Part shown: piece by piece, positions 1 to 6,330 of the stretch
Position numbering within the stretch: the stretch's first letter is position 1
How the letters are laid out: each line of letters starts with the position of its first letter
Source: JBBTUF01 sp038063855
GTDB lineage: Bacteria > Patescibacteriota > Minisyncoccia > Ryanbacterales > GWA2-47-10b
Direction of reading: 5' to 3'
Length of the DNA stretch: 30,503 nt
Assembly (NCBI GenBank): GCA_038063855.1
Contig: JBBTUF010000043.1
Coordinates: forward strand, 1 to 30,503
Position numbers and translations under genes: made by a program
Notes under the pieces: model-generated
Database searches by the model: none
The model's input: only the letters and a program-made list of their open reading frames with translations
What the model was told of the DNA's origin: nothing

Positions 1-904
1 AACCTGGCTTTGCAAGCACTTGGCCGCGTTCAACATCTTCTTTCTTAAGACCTCGGAGCAAAAGACCAGCATTGTCGCCTGCTCGACCTTCATCGAGTGA
101 TTTGTTAAACATTTCAATGCCAGTAACCGTTGTCTTCTGTGTGTCTTTCATACCAATGATCTCGATTTCTTCAGAAACTTTCACAACACCTCGCTCGATA
201 CGACCGGTCACTACCGTACCTCGGCCTTCAATTGAGAATACGTCTTCGACTGGCATCAAGAACGGCTTGTCCAAATCACGAACAGGATCAGGAATGCTAT
301 TATCAAGCGCATCTGCCAAATCCAAAATTGGCTTTACGGCTGGATCATCTTTGCTTTTTGCCTCTAACGCCTTGAGTGCAGAACCGCGAATAATGACAGC
401 AGTGTCGCCAGGGTATTCATATTTTGTAAGTAATTCACGAATTTCTTGTTCAACCAAGTCAATAAGTTCTGGATCGTCAACTGCATCGCATTTGTTCAAA
501 AAGACGATGATTGTCGGCACGCCTACTTGGTGAGCGAGCAAAATGTGTTCGCGAGTTTGTGGCATTGGGCCATCAGTTGCGGCTACCACAAGTACTGCGC
601 CGTCCATCTGAGCGGCACCGGTAATCATGTTTTTAATGTAGTCGGCGTGTCCCGGAGCATCGATGTGCGCATAGTGACGCTTTGCCGTCTCGTATTCTGA
701 GTGGTGAAGTGCAATTGTAATCCCTCGAGCGCGCTCTTCCGGAGCATTATCGATCTGCGAGACGTCTTCTTTGCGAACCTTATTTCCTGCAAGGTCCAAG
801 CAGTGTAAAATTGAAGCCGTCAATGTGGTCTTACCGTGGTCAACGTGACCAATAGTTCCTACATTGAGGTGCGGCTTCGAGCGTTCAAATTTTTCTGTTG
901 CCAT
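1..904 (-). CDS. tuf: Elongation factor Tu, N-terminal 301 residues (cut by window edge)
   Basis: EF-Tu is the GTPase that carries aminoacyl-tRNA to the ribosomal A site. Reading from an ATG at 904, the protein begins MATEKFERSKPHLNVGTIGH and shows the G1 P-loop HVDHGKTT, the effector segment with ARGITI, the G3 motif DAPGHADY, the G4 motif NKCD and the G5-like SALKALE. These are followed by domain 2 sequence such as GRGTVVTGRIERG. About 301 codons are visible of a family norm near 395, so most of domain 3 lies to the left of the window. It is the last visible gene of a str-type cluster but also has its own promoter at 950-978, with a leader of roughly 40 nt and no clear SD. The identity is secure; only the 3' end is missing. 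Confidence 0.98.
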   Translation of the reverse strand, partial: MATEKFERSKPHLNVGTIGHVDHGKTTLTASILHCLDLAGNKVRKEDVSQIDNAPEERARGITIALHHSEYETAKRHYAHIDAPGHADYIKNMITGAAQMDGAVLVVAATDGPMPQTREHILLAHQVGVPTIIVFLNKCDAVDDPELIDLVEQEIRELLTKYEYPGDTAVIIRGSALKALEAKSKDDPAVKPILDLADALDNSIPDPVRDLDKPFLMPVEDVFSIEGRGTVVTGRIERGVVKVSEEIEIIGMKDTQKTTVTGIEMFNKSLDEGRAGDNAGLLLRGLKKEDVERGQVLAKPG

Positions 905-949
905 ATTTCTCTATGTAAATGGTTAATGAATAATATAAATATAAACTAA

Positions 950-978
950 ATGATAGCGAAATGTACGCGACTTGTCAA
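950..978 (-). promoter_or_regulatory. Sigma70-type promoter of tuf
   Basis: On the minus strand a -35 box TTGACA (973-978) is followed by a 17-nt spacer and a -10 box TATCAT (950-955). The predicted start is near 943, about 40 nt upstream of the tuf ATG. It lies downstream of the short peptide gene, so tuf can be transcribed independently of rpsL-rpsG-fusA. Confidence 0.8.
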
Positions 979-980
979 TT

Positions 981-998
981 CGCCCGCCGTAGGCGGAT
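981..998. repeat. Short GC-rich hairpin upstream of tuf promoter
   Basis: On the minus strand CCGCC-TAC-GGCGG forms a five-base-pair stem with a three-base loop in otherwise AT-rich sequence. It lies between the stop codon of the 29-residue peptide and the tuf -35 box. No T-run follows, so it does not look like a standard intrinsic terminator. It may be a REP-like hairpin. Confidence 0.45.
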
Positions 999-1003
999 AA
1001 ACC

Positions 1004-1093
1004 TTATACTGGAAGCATTTCGAGCGGAAGTTGCTCTAAATCGATGTCTTCATTTGTAACTTCATCGGCAAAAAGCGCCTTTTCTTCGTCCAT
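1004..1093 (-). CDS. 29-residue acidic peptide between fusA and tuf
   Basis: An ATG at 1093, 11 nt after the fusA stop, opens a reading frame of 29 codons ending in TAA. The peptide starts MDEEKALFADEVTNEDIDLE and ends LPLEMLPV. It is strongly acidic (about ten Asp/Glu against one Lys), with no membrane segment or cysteine. The purine-rich end of fusA, GAGGGGAAGAAG, lies 15-25 nt before the start and could act as a distant ribosome-binding site with translational coupling. I do not recognise a family. It could be a genuine microprotein of the str operon or a chance frame. Confidence 0.45.
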   Translation of the reverse strand: MDEEKALFADEVTNEDIDLEQLPLEMLPV

Positions 1094-1104
1094 AAAGATA
1101 TTTT

Positions 1105-3264
1105 CTACTTCTTCCCCTCTTTAATCAGCTCGGCTATATTCTTAGGAACCTCCTCGTATGAACCAAATTCCATAGTATAAGAACCGCGGCCTTCAGTCAT
1201 GCTTCGCAGGTGTGTTACGTATCCAAACATTTCTGAAAGTGGCACACGCGCATCAATCACTTTTAAATTAAGGCGGTCTTCCATTTTTTCAATACGACCA
1301 CGCTTTGAATTGAGATCTCCCGTAACGGTGCCCATAAAATCGGCGGGCACAATAACTTCTACCTTCATGACTGGCTCGAGAATCACCGGATCTGCGCGAC
1401 GCGCCCCTTCTTGCAATGCCATGGATCCTGCAATTTTGAATGCGGCCTCACTCGAATCAACTTCGTGGTACGAGCCATCGTATGCGGCGACCAAAATATC
1501 TACCAGCGGAAAACCAGCGATAACACCACGGTCAAGCGCTTCACGAACACCTTTTTGAATCGCTGAAATAAATTCTTGCGGAACAACGCCTCCTTTGATC
1601 TCGTTTTCAAACGCGAATCCCTTACCGCGCTCTTGTGGTTCTACTCTAACGCGCACGTGCCCGTACTGCCCACGACCACCTGATTGTTTAATGTATTTGC
1701 CTTCTGCCTCCGCAATTTTACGAATTGTTTCTTTGTATGCTACTTGTGGTTTGCCAACATTTGCTTCTACTTTAAATTCGCGCTTCATGCGGTCAACGAT
1801 AATTTCAAGATGCAATTCTCCCATGCCAGAAATAATTGTTTCGCCAGTTTCTAAGTTTGAACTAATGCGAAATGTCGGGTCTTCATCAGAGAGGCGTTTG
1901 AGTGCCATGCCCATGCGCTCTTGGTCAGCTTTTGTTTTTGGCTCAATTTTAAGATCGACAACCGGTTCTGGAAACACAATTTTTTCGAGAATAATTGGAT
2001 GATCAGGATCAGAAAGAGTATCTCCGGTGGTGGTGCCTTTGAGCCCAACGATAGCGCCGATTTCGCCTGCATACATTTCTTTTACCTCTTCACGATGATT
2101 TGCATGCATGAGGAGAATTCTACCTACACGCTCTTTTTGATCTTTGGTTACATTATAAATATACGAGCCCGCAGTAAGCGTGCCTGAATACACCCGAAAA
2201 TAGGTTAGCTGACCTACAAACGGATCGGTTTGCAATTTAAATGCAAGCGCAGAAAATGGGGCATCATCTTTTATCTCGCGCGTAATATCTGAATCGTCTT
2301 TTGGATCTTTGCCTTTTATTGCCGGCATATCAACTGGGCTTGGAAGATAATCAAGTACACCATCAAGAACAAGTTGAACGCCTTTATTTTTGAGCGCTGA
2401 GCCACAAAAAACAGGAACGAGTCTGTAGGCAATCGTTGCAGTGCGCAACGCACGCTTTAACGCATCGAGCGATATTTCTTTTCCTTCAAGATACTGTTCG
2501 GTCAAGGTATCGTCTGTTTCTATAATGCGTTCGAGTAAAAGATGACGCTTCTCGTCTGCATCTTTTTTCATGTTTTCTGGAATTTCACCTTCGGTGATTT
2601 TTTCACCGTGCTCGCCCGAGAAACGATATGACTTCATTCGTAGCAAATCAACAACACCTTCAAAATGATCTTCGAGACCTATTGGAAATTGTAAGGCAAC
2701 AGCATTTGGAGTAAGGCGCTCCAAAATTGAACCAAAACTATTATCAAATGACGCGCCAGTGCGATCAAGTTTATTTATAAAACAAATACGCGGCACTTTG
2801 TATTTATCTGCCTGGCGCCACACTGTTTCCGATTGAGGCTCAACGCCAGCGACACCATCAAAAACAACTACCCCTCCATCGAGTACTCGAAGAGAGCGCT
2901 CAACTTCTACTGTGAAATCGACGTGGCCGGGAGTATCAATAATATTTATGCGGTACTCGTTTTCTTTTGTTAATTTTTCCTCCGACGCTTCAGTCGGAGC
3001 CCCGACCCCCGTTTTTTCGGGGCGTCGGGGTTTTCTCATCTGTGTGTGAATCCACGAGCAGGTTGTAGCAGCCGATGTGATGGTGATACCACGCTCGCGC
3101 TCTTGTTCCATCCAGTCCATAACCGCCTCTCCTTCATGCACTTCTCCGATTTTATGTGAGACACCCGTATAAAAAAGAATCCGTTCTGAAACAGTCGTCT
3201 TTCCTGCGTCAATATGGGCAATAATACCAATATCACGAGTTCGTTCTAATGGATACGCGCGCAT
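1105..3264 (-). CDS. fusA: Elongation factor G with an extra insert in the GTPase domain
   Basis: EF-G drives ribosomal translocation and, with RRF, ribosome recycling. The 719 residues carry G1 AHIDAGKTT (16-24), G2 in GITITSAATTC (59-69), G3 DTPGHVDF (110-117) and G4 NKLDR, followed by domains II to V, including the domain IV segment GGRGQYGHVRV and a typical C-terminus. The usual length is about 690-700. The excess maps between G2 and G3: from the Trp at 71 to RINIID there are 33 residues, where E. coli EF-G has about 10. Residues 79-95 of this stretch (KPRRPEKTGVGAP and on) are encoded by a hairpin repeat at 2981-3030. The gene starts 6 nt after the rpsG stop and belongs to the rpsL operon. 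The reading frame is intact. Confidence 0.98.
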   Translation of the reverse strand: MRAYPLERTRDIGIIAHIDAGKTTVSERILFYTGVSHKIGEVHEGEAVMDWMEQERERGITITSAATTCSWIHTQMRKPRRPEKTGVGAPTEASEEKLTKENEYRINIIDTPGHVDFTVEVERSLRVLDGGVVVFDGVAGVEPQSETVWRQADKYKVPRICFINKLDRTGASFDNSFGSILERLTPNAVALQFPIGLEDHFEGVVDLLRMKSYRFSGEHGEKITEGEIPENMKKDADEKRHLLLERIIETDDTLTEQYLEGKEISLDALKRALRTATIAYRLVPVFCGSALKNKGVQLVLDGVLDYLPSPVDMPAIKGKDPKDDSDITREIKDDAPFSALAFKLQTDPFVGQLTYFRVYSGTLTAGSYIYNVTKDQKERVGRILLMHANHREEVKEMYAGEIGAIVGLKGTTTGDTLSDPDHPIILEKIVFPEPVVDLKIEPKTKADQERMGMALKRLSDEDPTFRISSNLETGETIISGMGELHLEIIVDRMKREFKVEANVGKPQVAYKETIRKIAEAEGKYIKQSGGRGQYGHVRVRVEPQERGKGFAFENEIKGGVVPQEFISAIQKGVREALDRGVIAGFPLVDILVAAYDGSYHEVDSSEAAFKIAGSMALQEGARRADPVILEPVMKVEVIVPADFMGTVTGDLNSKRGRIEKMEDRLNLKVIDARVPLSEMFGYVTHLRSMTEGRGSYTMEFGSYEEVPKNIAELIKEGKK
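2981..3030. repeat. Palindromic element inserted in frame in fusA
   Basis: Two adjacent hairpins: TCCGAC-gcttca-GTCGGA (2981-2998), then CCCCGACCCCCG-tttttt-CGGGGCGTCGGGG (about 3000-3030, arms pairing with one extra base). The block is far more GC-rich than its surroundings. The layout (TCCGAC, loop, GTCGGA, then CCCCGAC and GTCGGGG) recurs at 7361-7416 and 13392-13489, both outside genes. It encodes about 17 residues that EF-G normally lacks, without breaking the frame, much like Rickettsia palindromic elements. Confidence 0.75.
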
Positions 3265-3270
3265 ATAGTG

Positions 3271-3741
3271 TTACCAGGAAAAATGTGCGAAAGCTTTGTT
3301 TGCCTCAGCCATTCGATGAGTATCGAGTTTCTTTTTGATTGCGGAACCTTCATTTTTGCTTGCAAGCACCAGTTCTTCAGCAAATTTCTTTGCCATTGGC
3401 TTTCCTTTTTTTGCGCGACTTGCGGCGATAAGCCAACGAAACGCAAGCGCAATGCGTCGCTCGCCCCTCACTTCGCGTGGTACCTGATAGTTTGCGCCAC
3501 CAACACGACGGCTTTTTACCTCAACTTGAGGGCCCACATTGTTAATCGCAAGATTAAAGAGTGCAACCGGATCAGTTTCCTTTTGCATGCGCGCGATCTC
3601 TTCGATTGTGTCATACATGACTTGGCGAGCTACAGACTTTTTGCCATCGCACATTAAATAGTTGATACATTTGGCCAACAAAAAATCGCCATATTTTGGA
3701 TCAGGCGCGATATCGCGTTTGTAATTTCGTTTTCTTCGCAT
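3271..3741 (-). CDS. rpsG: Small ribosomal subunit protein uS7
   Basis: uS7 nucleates assembly of the 30S head by binding the 3' domain of 16S rRNA. The 156-residue product has the family's usual length. It begins with the basic segment MRRKRNYKRDIAPDPKYGD and contains KCINYLMCDGKKSVA, the NVGPQVEVKSRRVGGANYQV core and the C-terminal RMAEANKAFAHFSW. It lies between rpsL (30-nt gap) and fusA (6-nt gap) in the classical str order. An AGAAAGG-like purine stretch is about 25 nt upstream of the ATG, too far for a normal SD. Confidence 0.98.
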   Translation of the reverse strand: MRRKRNYKRDIAPDPKYGDFLLAKCINYLMCDGKKSVARQVMYDTIEEIARMQKETDPVALFNLAINNVGPQVEVKSRRVGGANYQVPREVRGERRIALAFRWLIAASRAKKGKPMAKKFAEELVLASKNEGSAIKKKLDTHRMAEANKAFAHFSW

Positions 3742-3771
3742 AATGAATTATTTTTTGATTATTTTGCCTTT

Positions 3772-4188
3772 CTATTTTGACTTCGGGCGTTTCGCACCAT
3801 ATTTACTGCGACCCTGTTTGCGCCCTTCGACGCCTGTTGCATCGAGCACACCACGAACAATGTGATAGCGAACACCCGGCAGGTCTTTTACTCGGCCACC
3901 GCGCACTACAACGACGGAGTGTTCTTGCAAATTATGACCAACGCCAGGAATGTACGCTGTTACTTCCATGCCATTGGTAAGACGCACACGAGCGACTTTA
4001 CGAATAGCAGAGTTCGGTTTTTTAGGAGTCTGTGTTGTTACCTTTATACATACGCCTCTTTTAAACGGCGAAGGATAATACACGCGCTTGTTGTGAATCG
4101 TATTGAAGCCAAAACGAAGAGCCGGTGCTTTTGCCTTTTCCGGCACTAGTTTTCTGCCATGTCGTACTAATTGCTGAATTGTTGGCAT
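3772..4188 (-). CDS. rpsL: Small ribosomal subunit protein uS12
   Basis: uS12 sits at the decoding centre and affects translational accuracy. I chose the ATG at 4188 (protein MPTIQQLVRHGRKL, 138 residues) over an in-frame ATG at 4278, because the family starts there and the 30 extra codons would cover the promoter and part of a terminator. The loop TPKKPNSAIRKVARV and the GHNLQEHSVVVVRGG-RVKDLPGVRYH segment are conserved. The lysines equivalent to E. coli K43 and K88 are present, so no classical streptomycin-resistance substitution is seen. It is the first gene of the str operon. The promoter at 4208-4236 would give a leader of only about 12 nt, with no SD. Confidence 0.98.
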   Translation of the reverse strand: MPTIQQLVRHGRKLVPEKAKAPALRFGFNTIHNKRVYYPSPFKRGVCIKVTTQTPKKPNSAIRKVARVRLTNGMEVTAYIPGVGHNLQEHSVVVVRGGRVKDLPGVRYHIVRGVLDATGVEGRKQGRSKYGAKRPKSK

Positions 4189-4207
4189 ATCTAAATAAGT
4201 ACTCTCG

Positions 4208-4236
4208 AGGATACCAAAGAAACTGCCAGCCGTCAA
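4208..4236 (-). promoter_or_regulatory. Promoter of the str operon
   Basis: On the minus strand TTGACG (4231-4236), a 17-nt spacer and TATCCT (4208-4213) form a good sigma70-type promoter. The predicted start near 4201 leaves about 12 nt before the rpsL ATG. The terminator of the preceding gene lies immediately upstream. Confidence 0.75.
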
Positions 4237-4247
4237 TCTTTTATACC

Positions 4248-4274
4248 AAAAAAACGGCCCGAGGGAACGAGCCG
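4248..4274 (-). terminator. Intrinsic terminator after the RHH gene
   Basis: On the minus strand CGGCTCG-ttccct-CGGGCCG pairs over seven bases (one G-T wobble) and is followed by seven T. It lies 14 nt downstream of the stop of the 4288-4512 gene and insulates it from the str operon promoter. Confidence 0.85.
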
Positions 4275-4287
4275 CCACTGCTACAAT

Positions 4288-4512
4288 TTAGAAGGTAAGA
4301 ATTGGGAGAACAATTTCACAATCTCGCTCGCCAGGAGCGATAATCAAAACCCTTCCTCCTTGCGATATACATCCGACAACTGTTTTGAGTAATCCGAGAC
4401 CTAGCCTGAACAACTCGGCGCGAGAACTACAACCATAAGCATTTTGTAACTCATCAACCACTGATATAGCTCGTTCTGGAATATCGATCTGTACTCTACA
4501 GCGATCAACCAT
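4288..4512 (-). CDS. Small ribbon-helix-helix-like DNA-binding protein
   Basis: A 74-residue protein. The N-terminus has an alternating strand-like segment, CRVQIDIPERAISVVDEL, followed by helix-turn-helix-like residues CSSRAELFRLGLGLL. This is the ribbon-helix-helix layout (strand, helix, S/R-A-E turn, helix) of CopG/MetJ-type proteins. A hydrophobic tail, GGRVLIIAPGERDCEIVLPIL, follows. The start is supported by a strong SD, AGGAGGG, about eight nt before the ATG, unlike the str genes next door. It is a single-gene unit with its own terminator, next to a divergent toxin-antitoxin operon. It could be an antitoxin-like orphan or a transcription regulator; the target is unknown. Confidence 0.7.
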   Translation of the reverse strand: MVDRCRVQIDIPERAISVVDELQNAYGCSSRAELFRLGLGLLKTVVGCISQGGRVLIIAPGERDCEIVLPILTF

Positions 4513-4619
4513 GTGAAATCCCTCCTGTGTGAGTTAATGTAAAGACATCCAATACAACGTTATCACTGTGAGTATTTTTTTTCAATACACAAAAATGCGA
4601 CTATCAACAATTCTGAGCG

Positions 4620-4649
4620 TTGACAGCGGTGATACACTTTTGATACACT
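4620..4649 (+). promoter_or_regulatory. Promoter and direct-repeat operator of the RelBE-like operon
   Basis: TTGACA (4620-4625), an 18-nt spacer and TACACT (4644-4649) form the promoter. Two copies of TGATACACT at 4630-4638 and 4641-4649 are 11 bp apart, roughly one helical turn, and cover the spacer and the -10 box. This suits autorepression by a ribbon-helix-helix antitoxin. The predicted transcription start falls on or next to the ATG at 4656, so the mRNA would be leaderless. Confidence 0.7.
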
Positions 4650-4655
4650 ACGGAT

Positions 4656-4877
4656 ATGCCAACGACAAAAAAACGTATCAATATTAGCCTTTCTCCTGAC
4701 ATGGAGCGCGCAATTGACGCACTCGCTCGTCGGGATGATATGCCCGAAGCCACCAAAGCGGCTGACCTTCTTCGGGCTGCGCTAGAAACAGAAGAGGATC
4801 AAGTGTGGGATACACTCGCCACCACGCGCGATACAAAGAAATCAAAATTCATCCCCCACAAAAAGGCGTGGATGTAA
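4656..4877 (+). CDS. Ribbon-helix-helix antitoxin (RelB-like)
   Basis: A 73-residue protein. The N-terminal KKRINISLSPDMERAIDALA is a typical ribbon-helix-helix strand plus first helix, and ATKAADLLRAALETEED forms the second helix. The polar tail ending KKSKFIPHKKAWM would be the toxin-binding part. It is the first gene of a two-gene unit and overlaps the downstream toxin start. Both the order antitoxin then toxin and the overlap are usual for RelBE/ParDE pairs. The promoter carries direct repeats suited to its own binding. Confidence 0.85.
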   Translation: MPTTKKRINISLSPDMERAIDALARRDDMPEATKAADLLRAALETEEDQVWDTLATTRDTKKSKFIPHKKAWM

Positions 4878-5149
4878 ATTTTACAATCGTCTACCACGAG
4901 CTCGTTGTTACAAAAGATATTCCTGCTCTTGATAAAACATGGTGTGTAAAAATAAAACGATCTATAGAATCAAAGCTTGAAACAAAGCCAGAAGTTTTTG
5001 GGCATCCACTTCGAAGATCGCTTGCAGGGTATCGCAAACTACGCGTTGGCGACTACCGTATTGTTTTTCGTATTGAAAAGAAACTTGTGAAAATTTTAAT
5101 TATTGCGCACAGATCGCACGTTTATCAAATTGCCGCAAAACGCAAATAA
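4868..5149 (+). CDS. RelE/ParE-superfamily toxin
   Basis: The product fits the small RelE-fold toxin family: an N-terminal strand (FTIVYHELVVTKDIPALD), a helical hairpin with KIKRSIESKL, then the hallmark GHPLRRSLAGYRKLRVGDYRIVFRIEKK, and a C-terminal strand KILIIAHRSHVYQ. RelE members cleave ribosome-bound mRNA; ParE members target gyrase. Sequence alone does not decide between them, though the conserved Arg and late His-Tyr pattern looks more RelE-like. I chose the GTG at 4868 (93 residues), which overlaps the antitoxin stop by 10 nt. The upstream ATG at 4805 would add residues encoded inside the antitoxin gene and out of its frame. Confidence 0.85.
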   Translation: MDVNFTIVYHELVVTKDIPALDKTWCVKIKRSIESKLETKPEVFGHPLRRSLAGYRKLRVGDYRIVFRIEKKLVKILIIAHRSHVYQIAAKRK

Positions 5150-5163
5150 TGCTTGTATAAAAG

Positions 5164-5191
5164 AAAAAGCGGCCTGGGTGAGCAAGCCGCT
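5164..5191 (-). terminator. Probable terminator of the 5868-5201 unit
   Basis: On the minus strand AGCGGC (5186-5191) pairs with GCCGCT (5168-5173) across a 12-nt loop and is followed by TTTTTCTTTT. It lies just after the 63-residue gene and between converging genes. Confidence 0.65.
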
Positions 5192-5200
5192 GCGCTTTTG

Positions 5201-5392
5201 CTAATACATATTATCGTCGGACTCGTCGCACAACCATGCGCTGCGTGATTTTTTGCGTTTGGTTTGAGATGCGCTGTCGATCGATCTTTTTGGTTGGCGA
5301 CCATATAGAAGCCACAACCCCAAAACCAAAATGCCCGAAAGGACGAGTACAAACCCGTTGATCGGATCTTTGATATATTCAAGAAGATTCAT
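5201..5392 (-). CDS. 63-residue single-span membrane protein
   Basis: A short protein with one hydrophobic helix at about residues 13-30 (NGFVLVLSGILVLGLWLLYG), followed by a basic, serine-rich tail (QPKRSIDSASQTKRKKSRS) that would face the cytoplasm. The start overlaps the stop of the upstream 159-residue gene as ATGA. A GGAGGTGAGG purine stretch just before it supports this start and translational coupling. No family is recognised. The pairing with a soluble 159-residue protein suggests a shared but unknown role. Confidence 0.65.
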   Translation of the reverse strand: MNLLEYIKDPINGFVLVLSGILVLGLWLLYGRQPKRSIDSASQTKRKKSRSAWLCDESDDNMY

Positions 5393-5868
5393 AGCCTCAC
5401 CTCCGATTCTCTTTCGAGAGAATTAAGGATGCTCACGATTGGAGAAATGTCGTATCCAGAGACTACATGCGTAACACCAAGTTTCTCAGCTCGAGCAAGC
5501 TCTATAGGATCGCCCGCCGAATGAATGATCGTTGGCGTAAAACGGTATTTTGGCCAAAGCCTAATCGCCCGAATACATTCTGCAACGGGGCGAAACCCGA
5601 AATCAGTACTCAAATCAAAAAGATCAAATTTACGCTCGTCTCGCGCTTTCTCCATAACAGAACACGTCATAGAGCCATATTGAATCTCTTCCCTATAGAT
5701 TTTTTGTTCACCCGTCTCACGCATAATGCACTTCGTGTACAGTGTCATTGGTTTTTGACAATTTTTACTGTGCACCAACACAACTTCCGCATGAGGAAAA
5801 TGAACCTTGATTAGCTCTTTGATTCGTTCTGCCCATTTTGAAGGCCAACTAGCAACAAGGATCCTCAT
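5389..5868 (-). CDS. Hypothetical 159-residue soluble protein, receiver-like fold possible
   Basis: The chain alternates short hydrophobic strands (RILVASWP, AEVVLVHS, FDLFDLSTDFG, TPTIIHSAG, GVTHVVSGYD) with helices, the order expected for an alpha/beta Rossmann-like or receiver-like domain. The segment FDLFDLSTDFG is where a receiver phospho-acceptor would sit, and TIIHSAGD is where its conserved Ser/Thr strand would be. This is a fold-level guess, not a family match. The ATG at 5868 is preceded by AAGGGGG about five nt upstream. It is the first gene of a two-gene unit with the 63-residue membrane protein. Confidence 0.6.
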   Translation of the reverse strand: MRILVASWPSKWAERIKELIKVHFPHAEVVLVHSKNCQKPMTLYTKCIMRETGEQKIYREEIQYGSMTCSVMEKARDERKFDLFDLSTDFGFRPVAECIRAIRLWPKYRFTPTIIHSAGDPIELARAEKLGVTHVVSGYDISPIVSILNSLERESEVRL

Positions 5869-5952
5869 ATCGCCCCCTTTTCGAGTATTGTTTTAACTCA
5901 ATTCAAAGTGCTTTGACCTCAGAATATACCGAGAACTCAACGCAAACAAGTA

Positions 5953-6249
5953 TCAAAAAAATGCGGTGCCAAATGCTGCCACTAACGCCGGGGCAACGCC
6001 TGCAGCTATATAGAATAAATTTGCAAGAAGATTATATTTTTTCTTTGGACTCAAAACAATATGCGCAACCGCAGCAATACCAAAAACAGCAACCGCACTC
6101 ACGTATATGGGCAGGGCATCTTGAATAATCGAATCCCACACGGAAGCATTATAATCAGGCCATGGAGCAGTTAAGAAAAATGTACTTAGCAAAACCGCAA
6201 TAATGCTAATCAAGAGCGGAGCTAAAGAATACGCTGAGATACCTTTCAT
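5953..6249 (-). CDS. 98-residue small membrane protein
   Basis: A hydrophobic protein with three likely membrane helices: near the N-terminus (YSLAPLLISIIAVLLSTFFL), in the middle (ALPIYVSAVAVFGIAAVAHIV) and at the C-terminus (LFYIAAGVAPALVAAFG). A KKKYN loop separates the last two. I chose the ATG at 6249 (MKGISAYSL) over an in-frame ATG at 6315. A good promoter (6257-6285) lies directly upstream of 6249, and the longer form would run back through the preceding gene's terminator. Many CPR genomes encode small pilin-associated or holin-like membrane proteins of this size, but I cannot assign a family. Confidence 0.65.
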   Translation of the reverse strand: MKGISAYSLAPLLISIIAVLLSTFFLTAPWPDYNASVWDSIIQDALPIYVSAVAVFGIAAVAHIVLSPKKKYNLLANLFYIAAGVAPALVAAFGTAFF

Positions 6250-6256
6250 ATCTTCT

Positions 6257-6285
6257 ATAATAGAACGGCCTGCCGTGACTCGCAA
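6257..6285 (-). promoter_or_regulatory. Promoter of the 98-residue membrane protein, leaderless type
   Basis: On the minus strand TTGCGA (6280-6285), a 17-nt spacer and TATTAT (6257-6262) are followed by only seven nt before the ATG at 6249. The predicted transcript starts at or one base from the start codon. Confidence 0.65.
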
Positions 6286-6292
6286 TGGAAAT

Positions 6293-6325
6293 AAAAAAAA
6301 GCCGGAGGGAAACATTCCTCTGGCT
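6293..6325 (-). terminator. Intrinsic terminator of the RibD-C family gene
   Basis: On the minus strand AGCC-A-GAGG ... CCTC-C-GGCT forms a stem with one mismatch and is followed by eight T. It lies six nt beyond the stop codon of the 6331-7164 gene. Confidence 0.85.
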
Positions 6326-6330
6326 CGGTG

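Noticed and set aside
2981..3030. Frameshift or assembly error in fusA as the cause of the extra residues
   Set aside because: The frame is open through the insert with normal EF-G sequence on both sides, and the element has relatives elsewhere in the window.
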